This document shows, piece by piece, positions 9,549 to 18,740 of a DNA stretch of 64,000 bases. A program made the position numbers and the translations under genes. A model generated the notes under the pieces. It ran no database searches. It worked only from the letters and a program-made list of their open reading frames with translations, and had not been told where the DNA came from. The number at the start of each line of letters is the position of its first letter. Within the stretch, counting starts at the first letter, position 1. Location: positions 1 through 64,000 of the forward strand of contig JAFGLH010000262.1 in assembly GCA_016928165.1 (NCBI GenBank). Reading direction: 5' to 3'. Source of the stretch: Pirellulales bacterium (lineage in GTDB: Bacteria; Planctomycetota; Planctomycetia; Pirellulales; Thermoguttaceae).

Positions 9549-9596
9549 GGCCGTGCCTGACAGACTCATCCGGCAACACAATCGTCAGGCACGGCC
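9549..9596. repeat. inverted repeat, 13-bp arms
   Basis: GGCCGTGCCTGAC ... GTCAGGCACGGCC. Confidence 0.85.
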
Positions 9597-9831
9597 TGAC
9601 CTACGGGGTGATTGGCACAAATCTTGAACTTGAATCGACGCTTCGCCGCAGATAGGATCGCTCTTGCCGGAGATTAGGCCGGAGGCTGGAGGTCGAATAG
9701 CTCGCTGCTCATAACTCAAAGCTCATATCCGTCGCGGAGGGGGAACGGGGGGGTTAAGAATGGAAAATCGTGAAGTTGATGACCAACAGAATCAATGGCC
9801 AGCGGTCGGCGGCTAGCGGTCGGTGGCCGGG

Positions 9832-10239
9832 CTATTTGCGATCGCCTTTCAGCCAGACGAGGTCTTCGCGCAGCTCTTCGAGGGTTTCGCGAAGGCCGGT
9901 GAACCGCCGACGGAAACGGCGCCAGGCGCAGTATCCGCCCGAGAGCGACATGACAAGCAACACGGCGGCGAGGATCAGCAGCCAGCCCGGGCGGCCGATG
10001 CCCAGTCGGCCGTCGAGCGCTTCGGCCAGGGCGGCGGCGGCCAGCGGCAGCGCGGTTAACAGGGCGGCCGCGGCCAGCGACCAGAAAATCGCCAGCCGGA
10101 CGAGCGAACGCAGGTCGGACTCGATCTCCAGCCGGGCCAGCTCCCATCGGGCGGCGGCCAACTCGCGCAGCTCGCCGCCGATGGCGGAAAGCCGCTCGCG
10201 CACGGCGGCAAGCAGCGGTCGGTCGGCCGTTTCATTCAT
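9832..10239 (-). CDS. phage holin family (Holin-X/YqjE-like) membrane protein
   Basis: 135 aa with two TM segments, LARLEIESDLRSLVRLAIFWSLAAAALLTALPLAAAALAEAL... Confidence 0.7.
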   Translation of the reverse strand: MNETADRPLLAAVRERLSAIGGELRELAAARWELARLEIESDLRSLVRLAIFWSLAAAALLTALPLAAAALAEALDGRLGIGRPGWLLILAAVLLVMSLSGGYCAWRRFRRRFTGLRETLEELREDLVWLKGDRK

Positions 10240-10588
10240 CGTCGGATCGCCCCCGGTCGTTCTGGTTCGAGTCGGCCCGGCGGCGGCGGAGTTGGTCCGT
10301 CGGTCCTTTCCAAAGTTCGTTCAGCGTTTGGCGGAGCAGCGATCGGCCGAGCCATTTCCACAGGGCGGCGGTCCGCGGCGCGCGCGAGGCGGCCATGCCC
10401 GCGCCAAACGCGGCGGCCAACGCCCAAACGGGATGGCGTGCCACGCAGGTCCGCCAGTCGATCAAGCGGCGCGCGTCGTCGGCGACGGCGCGGAGGCGGC
10501 GGTCGATGCGGCGGCGCGAGCGGGCGATGCGCAATTGCGCCTGCCGCTTGCGGCGGAGCGGATCGAGGGCGGTGGGCGGAAAAAACAT
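10232..10588 (-). CDS. hypothetical protein (YqjK-like/DUF3618-like position and composition)
   Basis: 118 aa, overlaps the start of the downstream holin-like gene; Arg-rich with one hydrophobic stretch. Confidence 0.5.
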   Translation of the reverse strand: MFFPPTALDPLRRKRQAQLRIARSRRRIDRRLRAVADDARRLIDWRTCVARHPVWALAAAFGAGMAASRAPRTAALWKWLGRSLLRQTLNELWKGPTDQLRRRRADSNQNDRGRSDDE

Positions 10589-10607
10589 GGCGGCGCGGCT
10601 CCACTGC

Positions 10608-10874
10608 TCAGCGTCGGAACAGGCGTCCGATGAAAAAACCCAACAGCGCGGCGACGCCCAGTCCGGCGGCCGGATGGCGTTTGACCGTCTCCAGCGTGCC
10701 GTCGATGACGTCGCCGAGGTTGGTTTTCCGCGCGTTTTCGATTTTTTCGAACGCCCCGCGGCGGAGGTTTTCGTAGCATGTTTTTGCCCGCTCCAGTTCG
10801 ACCTGCGCCCGCGACAGGGCGTCGTCGATCGTCGCCTCCGGCATCTTGTCGGCTTTCTTTTTCTTTTTTCCCAT
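10608..10874 (-). CDS. YqjD/ElaB-like (DUF883) membrane-anchored protein
   Basis: 88 aa, C-terminal VKRHPAAGLGVAALLGFFIGRLFRR glycine-rich anchor typical of DUF883. Confidence 0.65.
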   Translation of the reverse strand: MGKKKKKADKMPEATIDDALSRAQVELERAKTCYENLRRGAFEKIENARKTNLGDVIDGTLETVKRHPAAGLGVAALLGFFIGRLFRR

Positions 10875-10994
10875 CGCCTGTTCCTCGCGAGTATTCGATC
10901 GCCTATAAGAAGGTACGTCGCCGTTGCGGCGGGCGAAAAGAAAGCGCCGGATCGGGGTCGTTACCGCCGCTAGAACCGGCACGATCGGAAACCG

Positions 10995-11267
10995 CTAGAA
11001 ACGGATCTCGAAGTCCTCGAAGCGTCCGTCGGCGGGTCGTTCGATTTCTTCGACGCCGGCGACGTAGCGGCCCATTTCGCGATCGACGGCGGCGACGAAG
11101 CGGTCGATCTCGTCCGCCTCTCCCTCGACAACCAGATGCACACGGCCGTCGGGCAGGTTGCGGACGAAGCCGGCCACGTCGAATCCGGCCGCCAACGAGC
11201 GAACGGCGTAGCGGAAGCCGACCCCTTGCACCCGTCCCGTGAAGAATAACTCGCGTTGCATCGCCAT
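10995..11267 (-). CDS. acyP: acylphosphatase
   Basis: FFTGRVQGVGFRYAVRSLAAGFDVAGFVRNLPDGRVHLVVEGEADEIDRF. Confidence 0.93.
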   Translation of the reverse strand: MAMQRELFFTGRVQGVGFRYAVRSLAAGFDVAGFVRNLPDGRVHLVVEGEADEIDRFVAAVDREMGRYVAGVEEIERPADGRFEDFEIRF

Positions 11268-11304
11268 CGGCCATTTCTCCGTGTTGCGAATGGTTTGCGA
11301 ACGT

Positions 11305-11405
11305 GTAACCGTTCACGGGCCGGGGACTGGCTCATTTTTTCGCCCTTTCAAGGGCGAAAAATGTGCCTGCCCCCTTCACCGCCGAGGGGTACAGTCCCCT
11401 GTAAA
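11305..11405. repeat. dispersed palindromic repeat, family 1, copy B
   Basis: GTTCACGGGCCGGGGACTGGCTCATTTTTTCGCCCTTTCAAGGGCGAAAAATGTGCCTGCCCCCTTCACCGCCGAGGGG; copies at 1737-1875 and 35119-35190. Confidence 0.85.
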
Positions 11406-11419
11406 CGATTGCGCGAACG

Positions 11420-11758
11420 TTAATGGTGTTGGCAGCCGGGGCATCCGCCGCCGCGCGGGACGTTGGGGTTGTCGATGGCGAAGCCGCTTCCCATCGGCCC
11501 GACGCGGAAATCGATCGTCGTTCCTTCGAGGTGGAGGGCCATTTTCTTGGCGGCGATCAGGGGAATGCCGTGTTGGTCGAAACGGGCGTCGACTTTAGGG
11601 TTGAAGTTGTCGTCGAAGCCGAGCGAGTATTGCAGCCCGGCGCAACCGCCGCCGGCGATGCCGATTCGCAGCATGTCGCCCGGCTTGACGTTTTCGGACT
11701 CCATGTGGCGTTTGATTTCCCCAGCCGCCGCCTCGGTGATGGTGATGGACATGTGCAA
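11420..11758 (-). CDS. iron-sulfur cluster assembly accessory protein (IscA/SufA/ErpA type)
   Basis: ITEAAAGEIK..., GGGCAGLQYSLGFD, GSGFAIDNPN; C-terminus GGGCPGCQHH. Confidence 0.9.
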   Translation of the reverse strand: MHMSITITEAAAGEIKRHMESENVKPGDMLRIGIAGGGCAGLQYSLGFDDNFNPKVDARFDQHGIPLIAAKKMALHLEGTTIDFRVGPMGSGFAIDNPNVPRGGGCPGCQHH

Positions 11759-11816
11759 GTCGCCTTTCTGGAGGAATGTCGGATGCTCGGTTCCCGGTGG
11801 AAACCGACGTGTAATA

Positions 11817-11894
11817 ACTGGACTTTTGCAAATTTGCCCCCTCTCCCTTTGGGAGAGGGGACTTTCGTTTTCGAATTTGCAGCAAAAGTTCAGT
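11817..11894. repeat. IR-bounded element with CCCCTCTCCC hairpin
   Basis: Outer arms ACTGGACTTTTGCAAATTT / GAATTTGCAGCAAAAGTTCAGT; core CCCCTCTCCCTTTGGGAGAGGGG. Confidence 0.75.
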
Positions 11895-11949
11895 AATAAT
11901 ATACAAATGGCGTCCCGCGGCCAAGCCGCCTTGAAAAGTGCGTTCGATA

Positions 11950-14169
11950 TCAGCGTTTTTCGGGCACATCGAGCAACTTGGCCAACTGGTCCAGAGCGCC
12001 CTCGGCGAACGTGGCGTTGAAGCCGTTAACCTCGAAATTTTCCTTGTAGCAGGCGCCCGTTGCCCAAGTGTCGCGGCGGAGCAGGTCGGCCACGCGTCTG
12101 GCCTCTTCGTAGTGGGGCCGGGCCTCGTCTTTTTTGCCCGCCCAGGCCAGTTGAAACGCCCTAACGCATTGGTCGTAGTAGCGCAGCGTCCGCTCGGCGT
12201 AGGCGAATACCCGCTCGTCCTCGATCAGTCGCGACTTGATTCGATCAGGCGCCGGCATTTTCAGCGCCTCGTCGATCAGTCGTCGGCACTCTTCGCCGGC
12301 GGCGACCATCTCGACCAGCGACGGCCCCGAACCTTTCGCCTCCGAATCGCGTCGGTATTGCAGGTGCGGATCGGGAAAGAGATTCTTGTCTCCCCGATTT
12401 AATCGCCCGGCGAAACCATGCCAGTTGTTTTTCAACGCCTCGGCGTTGATGAGCATCTTTTCCAGCGAGGCGTAGAAGCGGGTCATCACATCCGCCGCCG
12501 GACCGTAGCGGCGTTGAAAGTAGTCCCTCCAGAGCAATTCGCAGTCGGCGTCCGCGTCCCAGAGTTGCCGGGCCATCTGATAATTCGTCAGCGCCTTGCT
12601 CCCCCAGCGGGCGGTCGTCGCGTGCATGTAGTGGAATTGCCGCGCTCCCAGGCGGTGGTAGCAGGGAATGTCGGCGGCCATCGAGTGCATGAAACAAATC
12701 GGCAGACTGCGAAAATACGAAACGTTATAGTATTCGCCGATGCATACTTGACCACGGTAGTGACGATCCGGCTTCTTGATCCAGCCGTCGAGTTGTTTTT
12801 GAAAAGGGGCGTTGCGGCCACACGAGGGGTCATCGAAATTATGCGCGTAACAGCGGGTAATGGGGAAAAACGCGGCTGTGCAAGTCTGGTAATCGAAATC
12901 ATCGGGCAATGGGCGGGTCGGCGGCTCGATTACGTCGGCGTAGGCCAGAAAGCGAATCGCCACCGGCCGGTTGAGCCGCCCTTCGCGCCGGGCCTTTTTT
13001 ATCTCCTTGTCGAACCGATGGACAACGAGCAGGTTTCGATCGGTGGGCGTTCCCGCGGCCTTGCACCGCGGGCATTGGCACCATTTGCCCACGTCGAGCA
13101 TCCACATCTCGGCCACGTCGGCGCCGCGGAAATCGCCGTCGATCAACGATTGGACGTAGTTCTTCGTGAACTCCGCTACCGCGTCTTTGTTCGAGGTGCA
13201 AAAATTGACGCCGCTCCATTGCTCGACGCCCGGGACGCGACGGCCGTCGACCATCGGATACCACTCCGCGTGCGCCTCGAAATACGACAGCTTTCCGTTG
13301 CCGTCGGCGTCGCCCCGGAAAGAGTCGCTGATCGGGTACGGATCGGCGGGTTTGTTTTCGTCGCCGTCGAACTTTGGATGATCGTATGGATAGTCGGACT
13401 TGGGGCTTATGAATCGCCAGGACACGTCGTGCGTGCCGCACTGGAGCTTCAGTCCCAGCTTACGCATCAGCGGCTTTTCGTCCATGTGGACCGTCCATAG
13501 ATTCAGTCTGTTGCGGGCCATCCAAAGGACGAACTCGGGCGAGCCGCGCTTCTCCCAAACGTAGAATCCGCGGACCTCGAACGCCGGCCGCTCGGTCGCG
13601 TCGAAAGTGGGATTCCACTCGGCGCGCGGCAATTCCTCGTCGAACTCGGCGGGACTGAACCAGCGGCAGCCCAGCCGATGAAGCAGATCGTAAACGCCGA
13701 ACAGCGTGCCTTCCCGGCCCCCGCCGGCGATCAACGTAATGCGGCGGCCGTCGGTCGTTGCGGTTTTGATTCGATAGCCTTCGCGGCCCAGCTTAGCGAT
13801 TTCACCGACGTTGATGTCCAACTGGCCGGCCATTTTCGCGGCGGCGGCGTTGCCGGCGGGCGAACCGATCAGAATCAGTTCGCCTTCCGGGATACTGTCG
13901 TCGTCAACGATATTGAAATCATTGTGTCGGCCGGTCATTATCCGCAGGCAGCGTTGCAACTCCAAGGCGGCGAATGCCTCCGTGCAGACCGCGTCGTCGG
14001 TCCGATCGGCGTCGTACCAATCGACCTCGGCCTCGGAGTTGCCCGCCGCTTGGGCCGAAGAATATGGACCGAAGTTGACCACTATCGAGGTGTCGGCCGA
14101 TGCGGACATCGAGAAAAAGATTAGCGATGGAAGCGCAATCAGCGTCAGTAGCGATATGTTTTGGGACAT
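11950..14169 (-). CDS. DUF4838 domain-containing protein
   Basis: 739 aa, signal peptide; highly similar to adjacent paralogue 14172-16415. Confidence 0.8.
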   Translation of the reverse strand: MSQNISLLTLIALPSLIFFSMSASADTSIVVNFGPYSSAQAAGNSEAEVDWYDADRTDDAVCTEAFAALELQRCLRIMTGRHNDFNIVDDDSIPEGELILIGSPAGNAAAAKMAGQLDINVGEIAKLGREGYRIKTATTDGRRITLIAGGGREGTLFGVYDLLHRLGCRWFSPAEFDEELPRAEWNPTFDATERPAFEVRGFYVWEKRGSPEFVLWMARNRLNLWTVHMDEKPLMRKLGLKLQCGTHDVSWRFISPKSDYPYDHPKFDGDENKPADPYPISDSFRGDADGNGKLSYFEAHAEWYPMVDGRRVPGVEQWSGVNFCTSNKDAVAEFTKNYVQSLIDGDFRGADVAEMWMLDVGKWCQCPRCKAAGTPTDRNLLVVHRFDKEIKKARREGRLNRPVAIRFLAYADVIEPPTRPLPDDFDYQTCTAAFFPITRCYAHNFDDPSCGRNAPFQKQLDGWIKKPDRHYRGQVCIGEYYNVSYFRSLPICFMHSMAADIPCYHRLGARQFHYMHATTARWGSKALTNYQMARQLWDADADCELLWRDYFQRRYGPAADVMTRFYASLEKMLINAEALKNNWHGFAGRLNRGDKNLFPDPHLQYRRDSEAKGSGPSLVEMVAAGEECRRLIDEALKMPAPDRIKSRLIEDERVFAYAERTLRYYDQCVRAFQLAWAGKKDEARPHYEEARRVADLLRRDTWATGACYKENFEVNGFNATFAEGALDQLAKLLDVPEKR

Positions 14170-14171
14170 TG

Positions 14172-16415
14172 TTATTGATCGTCCTTGTTTTGCGGTTCAT
14201 TTTCCTCGCCCAGTAGTTTTTCCAGCCGATCGAGCGCGCTGGTCGCCAAAGTCGAGGTGAAACCGTTCAGCTCGAACGGCTCGCGATGGGCATAGGCGTA
14301 TTTCATCGACTCGGTGTCCTTGCGGAGCAATTCCGCCACGCGCTTGGCTTCTTCGTAATGAGGGCGGGCTTCGTCCTTTTTGCCGTCCCAGATCAAATGA
14401 TACGCCTGAATGCATTGGTCGTAGTAGCGAAGCGTCAACTCGGCGTAGGTGAAGATTTTTTCGTCCTCGGCAAGCCGGGCCTTGATCCGCTCGGGCAGCT
14501 CTTGCGACCGTGCCTCGTCGATCAACTCGCGGCACTTTTCGCAGGCGGCGACCATTTCAACCATCGTCGGCCCATCGAATTGTTTCCCTTCCACGGGCCG
14601 GTATTGCATGTGCGAATCTATCAGCAGGGGTTTTTGGCCCTTCGCCAACCGGCTCGGCAGGCCGGGGTGCCAGCCCTTGAGCAACTCGATGTTGCAGAGC
14701 ATCTTTTCCAGCGATTCGTAATAGCGGCGCATGGTCTCGGCCACAGGTCCGTAGCGCTTGGCAAAATAATCCTCCCACAGTGCCTCGCAATCGGCGTCGA
14801 CGTCCCAAATTTGCCGGGCCATCTGGTAATTGGTCAACGACTTGCTCCCCCAGAGTTTGGTCGTCACGTGCATGTAGTGGAAATGCCGGGCGCCGGCGCG
14901 GTAATAGAAGGGAATGTCGTGCTGCATGACGTGCATGAAACAGACTGGCAGCCCCTTGAAACGGGAATAATTGTAATACTCGCCGATGCAGACCCGGCCG
15001 CGAAAATGCCGGTCGGGGTCCGTCATCCAGCCTTCGAGTTGCTCTTTATAATGAGAGCGGAAATCGCATTCCGGATCGCCGAACCGATGGACGTAGCAAC
15101 GCTTGATGGGGAAGAAGGTCGCCTGACACATTTCGTAATCGAAGTCTTCCGGCAGCGGCCGGGTCGGCGGAGCGACCACGTCGGCATAGGCCAGAAAACG
15201 GATGAGGATCGGCCGATTTAGCCGCCCTTCGCGTTGGACACGCTTCAACTCTTGGGCGAAGCGATGGACCAACAGCATGTAGCGGTCGGTGGGGGTTCCC
15301 AGCGCCTTGCACTGCGGGCACTCGCACCATTTGCCCCAGTCCGCCGTCCAGACGCGCGCGATGTCCGCGCCGCGGTAGCGGCCGTCGACGATCGCCTGGG
15401 CGAAGTTTTTCGCGTATTCGGCGCAGGCGTCGGCGTTTGACGTGCAAAAATTGGGGCCATGTATTGGCTCCGTCTTTGACGAACGATGGCCGTCGAGCAA
15501 TGCGAACCATTCGGGATGGGCCTCGAAGTACGTCAGCTTGCCGTCCTTGTCGGCGTCGCCCTGATAGGATTCGCTTTTGGCGTAAGGATCGGCGTGCTTC
15601 GCTTCGTCGCCGTCGAAATCGGGGTGGTTGTAGGGGTACTCGGACTGCGGATTGAGGAACAGACGTTGGGAGTCGTGCCCGCCGCAGACCATCTTGATTC
15701 CCAACTTGCGCATCAGCGGCTTGTCGTCCACTTCAATGGTCCATTGGTTGAGCCGGTTGCGGACCATCCACTGGATGAACTCCGGGGTGTCGCGCTTGCC
15801 GACGGAATGGAATCCCCGGATCTCGAACGACGGTTGCTCCGTAACGTCGAAGGCCGGCTTCCACTCGGCATGTGGAGTTTCCTCGTCGAACGCGGCGGGG
15901 CTGAACCAACGGTAGCCGAGCCGATGGAGCAGGTCGTAAACGCCGTATAGCGTTCCGACCCGTCCGCCGCCGGCGATGATCGTGACGCGGCGACCATCCG
16001 CCTCGGCGGTCTTGATCCGATAGCCCTGCTCGCCTAGTTTTTCGATGGCCTCGGCATCGACGCCCAGCGCCTCGGCCATTTGTCCGGCCGTCGCGTTGCT
16101 CGACGGGGAGCCGATCAGGATCAACTCGCCGGGGGGAGTTATATTGTCGTCCGCGATATTAAAATCGTCGTTGCGGCCGGTCATTTTGCGAAGGAACGTC
16201 TGCAATTCAAGCGCGGCGAAGGCTTCGGTGCAGACCGTATCGTCGCTCCGGTCGGCGTCGGACCAGTCGACGGTTGCTTCGCAGTTGCCTGCCGCCTGGG
16301 CGGATGGGTGCGGACCGAAGTTGACGACTATCGAGGTCTCGGCCCGCGCCGACGGGGTGACAAGCATAACCGCGCCGACGGCGGCGCATAGTGTGTTCTT
16401 GGCGGCCATTCTCAT
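14172..16415 (-). CDS. DUF4838 domain-containing protein
   Basis: Signal peptide MRMAAKNTLCAAVGAVMLVTPSARA; called ORF start at 16511 includes the promoter, SD GGAGGAAA precedes ATG at 16415. Confidence 0.8.
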   Translation of the reverse strand: MRMAAKNTLCAAVGAVMLVTPSARAETSIVVNFGPHPSAQAAGNCEATVDWSDADRSDDTVCTEAFAALELQTFLRKMTGRNDDFNIADDNITPPGELILIGSPSSNATAGQMAEALGVDAEAIEKLGEQGYRIKTAEADGRRVTIIAGGGRVGTLYGVYDLLHRLGYRWFSPAAFDEETPHAEWKPAFDVTEQPSFEIRGFHSVGKRDTPEFIQWMVRNRLNQWTIEVDDKPLMRKLGIKMVCGGHDSQRLFLNPQSEYPYNHPDFDGDEAKHADPYAKSESYQGDADKDGKLTYFEAHPEWFALLDGHRSSKTEPIHGPNFCTSNADACAEYAKNFAQAIVDGRYRGADIARVWTADWGKWCECPQCKALGTPTDRYMLLVHRFAQELKRVQREGRLNRPILIRFLAYADVVAPPTRPLPEDFDYEMCQATFFPIKRCYVHRFGDPECDFRSHYKEQLEGWMTDPDRHFRGRVCIGEYYNYSRFKGLPVCFMHVMQHDIPFYYRAGARHFHYMHVTTKLWGSKSLTNYQMARQIWDVDADCEALWEDYFAKRYGPVAETMRRYYESLEKMLCNIELLKGWHPGLPSRLAKGQKPLLIDSHMQYRPVEGKQFDGPTMVEMVAACEKCRELIDEARSQELPERIKARLAEDEKIFTYAELTLRYYDQCIQAYHLIWDGKKDEARPHYEEAKRVAELLRKDTESMKYAYAHREPFELNGFTSTLATSALDRLEKLLGEENEPQNKDDQ

Positions 16416-16483
16416 TTTGGCTTTCCTCCAGCGTGGGTGGTAAGTATAGAACGATAGCGGTAGAGGAACCAGGCGAGAACCGG

Positions 16484-16511
16484 ATTGTAACATACCGAGA
16501 GCGTATGTCAA
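16484..16511 (-). promoter_or_regulatory. putative sigma70-type promoter of the DUF4838 pair
   Basis: On minus strand TTGACA - 16 bp - TACAAT (TGT-extended -10). Confidence 0.5.
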
Positions 16512-16544
16512 TCAATTCGCGGAAAAAGTCCGGAATATCGGGCG

Positions 16545-17177
16545 TTAAGCGGGCTTCTTCCCGAACAGGGCCGTCATGCAGATTTGCGACCAGGTTTCGA
16601 ACCCGTCGAGGTCGGAGAGGATTGCCTCGACGGGCCGGAAGCCACATTCGATGATTTCCGATTCGCGGGGCCGCACCTCGGGCCGCTGAAGGTCGAACAG
16701 ATGGACCAACCCCAAATGCACGCTGCCGACCTCCGTTTGGTCGTCGTTGATTAGGCCGACGCAGCGGGACGTATACGGCGTATCGACGGCGACCTCTTCG
16801 TCGAGCTCCCGTTTCATGCCCTCTTCGTATGGGCTGCCTCCTCCGTTTTCCGCGGCGTCGACCGAAGAGATATGTCCGCCGATGCCGACGCTGCGTTTGC
16901 TGTGCAGTCGTCCCTCGCCCATGCCCGTGCCGCGCGTGTATTGAAAAACCGTCTCGCGGCCGTCGCCGTCGACGTGGCGGAAGATCATGTAGGGGATCAG
17001 TTGCTTGAAGCCGGGGTCTTTTTCGACCTCGTCGCGGAGGCGATAGCTGATATGTTGCGGACGAAGCAATTCGTCGAGATACCGATCGACGTCGTCGCTG
17101 AAGCCTTGAAAGTGGCCGAGGCGATGGAAGACTTCGGTGGGTACGACAAGAACTTTTTCGTTTTCGTATTTGGACAC
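16545..17177 (-). CDS. NUDIX-type phosphoesterase/hydrolase
   Basis: GIGGHISSVDAAENGGGSPYEEGMKRELDEEVAV Nudix-like box. Confidence 0.75.
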   Translation of the reverse strand: MSKYENEKVLVVPTEVFHRLGHFQGFSDDVDRYLDELLRPQHISYRLRDEVEKDPGFKQLIPYMIFRHVDGDGRETVFQYTRGTGMGEGRLHSKRSVGIGGHISSVDAAENGGGSPYEEGMKRELDEEVAVDTPYTSRCVGLINDDQTEVGSVHLGLVHLFDLQRPEVRPRESEIIECGFRPVEAILSDLDGFETWSQICMTALFGKKPA

Positions 17178-17195
17178 GGTTGAGTCCTCATATAA

Positions 17196-17220
17196 TAGGA
17201 CAGGTTGTTAACCTGTCCTA
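17196..17220. repeat. hairpin repeat, 11-bp stem
   Basis: TAGGACAGGTT GTT AACCTGTCCTA, abutting the end of ftsY. Confidence 0.8.
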
Positions 17221-18135
17221 CGTTTCGGCGAACAGCGCGTCGACGAACGGGTCCGGCTCGAACAGGGCGATGTCCTCGGCCTTCTCACCGACGCCGATGT
17301 ACTTGACGGGCAGCCCGACTTGTTTGCGGATTGCCACAACGACCCCTCCCTTGGCCGTGCCGTCGAGCTTGGCCAAGACCAGGCCGGTGCAGCGGACCGC
17401 GTCGGTGAAATGCTTAGCCTGGCTGATGCCGTTCTGGCCGGTGGTGGCGTCGAGGACAAGTATCACTTCGTGCGGGGCGTCGGCTATTTGCTTGCCCAAC
17501 ACGCGGTGGATTTTCGTAAGCTGCTGCATCAGAGTTTGTTGCGTTTGCAGCCGGCCGGCGGTGTCGACGATGCAGACGTCGGCGCCGGTCTCGATCGCTT
17601 GAGCGACGGCGCGATGGGCGACGCTGGCAGGGTCGCTGCCCGATGGGCCGGTAACGATCTCGGCCCCCAGCCGCCCGGCCCAGACGGTCAATTGCTCGAC
17701 GGCCGCGGCGCGAAATGTGTCGGCCGCCCCGAGGACGACTTTTTTTCCCTCGGCCTGGAACATGCCGGTCAGCTTGGCGATGGTGGTCGTCTTTCCGCAG
17801 CCGTTCACGCCGGCGACCATAATAACGGTCGGGCCGGCGGCGGCGAAGCGGACCGGATCGGCCGGCTGCGCCATCAGGGCTTTCAGTTTCTTTTTGATTT
17901 CATCAATAATTTCCGACATCTGCACGACCCGGGCGCGGAACATATCGCCGATGTCGTCGACGATTTCCTGCGACGCATCGACTCCCATGTCGGTTTTGAC
18001 CAGCATCTCGAATAGTTCATCCAGAAAGTCAGCGTCGACCAGCCGTCCCTCGGCCTTGAACAGGTCGCGGATGTCGGTATTCAGCAGCTGGTTGGTCTTG
18101 CGGAGACCTTGTTTTAGTTTGTCGAATAGGCCCAT
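17218..18135 (-). CDS. ftsY: signal recognition particle-docking protein FtsY
   Basis: GVNGCGKTTTIAKL, DTFRAAAVEQL, DTAGRLQTQ, TKLDGTAKGG-type motifs. Confidence 0.96.
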   Translation of the reverse strand: MGLFDKLKQGLRKTNQLLNTDIRDLFKAEGRLVDADFLDELFEMLVKTDMGVDASQEIVDDIGDMFRARVVQMSEIIDEIKKKLKALMAQPADPVRFAAAGPTVIMVAGVNGCGKTTTIAKLTGMFQAEGKKVVLGAADTFRAAAVEQLTVWAGRLGAEIVTGPSGSDPASVAHRAVAQAIETGADVCIVDTAGRLQTQQTLMQQLTKIHRVLGKQIADAPHEVILVLDATTGQNGISQAKHFTDAVRCTGLVLAKLDGTAKGGVVVAIRKQVGLPVKYIGVGEKAEDIALFEPDPFVDALFAET

Positions 18136-18243
18136 GGTTTTATTTGAGGAGGGAGAGGAGAGAAATGAATGGAGGAAAGACTGTAACGCAATAAACAGGA
18201 GCAGTGTTCCGAGTGGAGAAAAAGGTATTCTGTAACATGCTTC

Positions 18244-18687
18244 CTATGCGTTGCATACTTCTCTTCCTTCTCCCCTCTCCCCTCTCTCCTTCGTTTCCCT
18301 CATAACTTTGTCTAAAATCCCGTTGACGAACTGCGGAGATTGTGCGGCGCCGAAGCGTTTTGCCAACTCGACGGCTTCGTCGACGACCGCTCGCGGAGGG
18401 GCGTCGCCGTGCAATAGTTCGTAAGCGCCGAGGCGGAGGACGTTGCGGTCAGTGGCCGCCATCCGCTCCAGGCCCCAATTTTCGGCGACTTTTTTCAGGA
18501 CGGCGTCCACGTCCGCCCGATGTTGCCGCACGCCGGAGACCAGCCCGCGGGCGAACTCGGCCAGTCCGCCCTTGCCCAGCCGCTGCTGGATCAGTATGTC
18601 GCCGAAGGCGGGATTGCCGCGCGGGTTCAGGTCGTCCTGGAAGAGGACCTGAAGGGCGACTTCTCGCGCTCGGCTGCGGGTGGTCAT
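18244..18687 (-). CDS. nusB: transcription antitermination factor NusB
   Basis: SRAREVALQVLFQ, VDEAVELAKRFG, FVNGILDKV; start MTTRSRAREV. Confidence 0.95.
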   Translation of the reverse strand: MTTRSRAREVALQVLFQDDLNPRGNPAFGDILIQQRLGKGGLAEFARGLVSGVRQHRADVDAVLKKVAENWGLERMAATDRNVLRLGAYELLHGDAPPRAVVDEAVELAKRFGAAQSPQFVNGILDKVMRETKERGERGEGREVCNA

Positions 18688-18740
18688 TGGTTTAATTATC
18701 GCGGAATGTAGCGGAACCGCAAGCGGCCGGCAGCGATCCG

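Noticed and set aside
9832-10239. Prophage signature from a holin-family call
   Set aside because: Holin-X/YqjE-like proteins are common non-phage membrane proteins; no other phage genes nearby
12418-13500. 360-aa ORF antisense to DUF4838 (similar ones at 14286-15221, 30982-32301, 38677-40290, 59415-60770)
   Set aside because: All lie opposite strongly supported genes, have biased composition and no recognisable motifs
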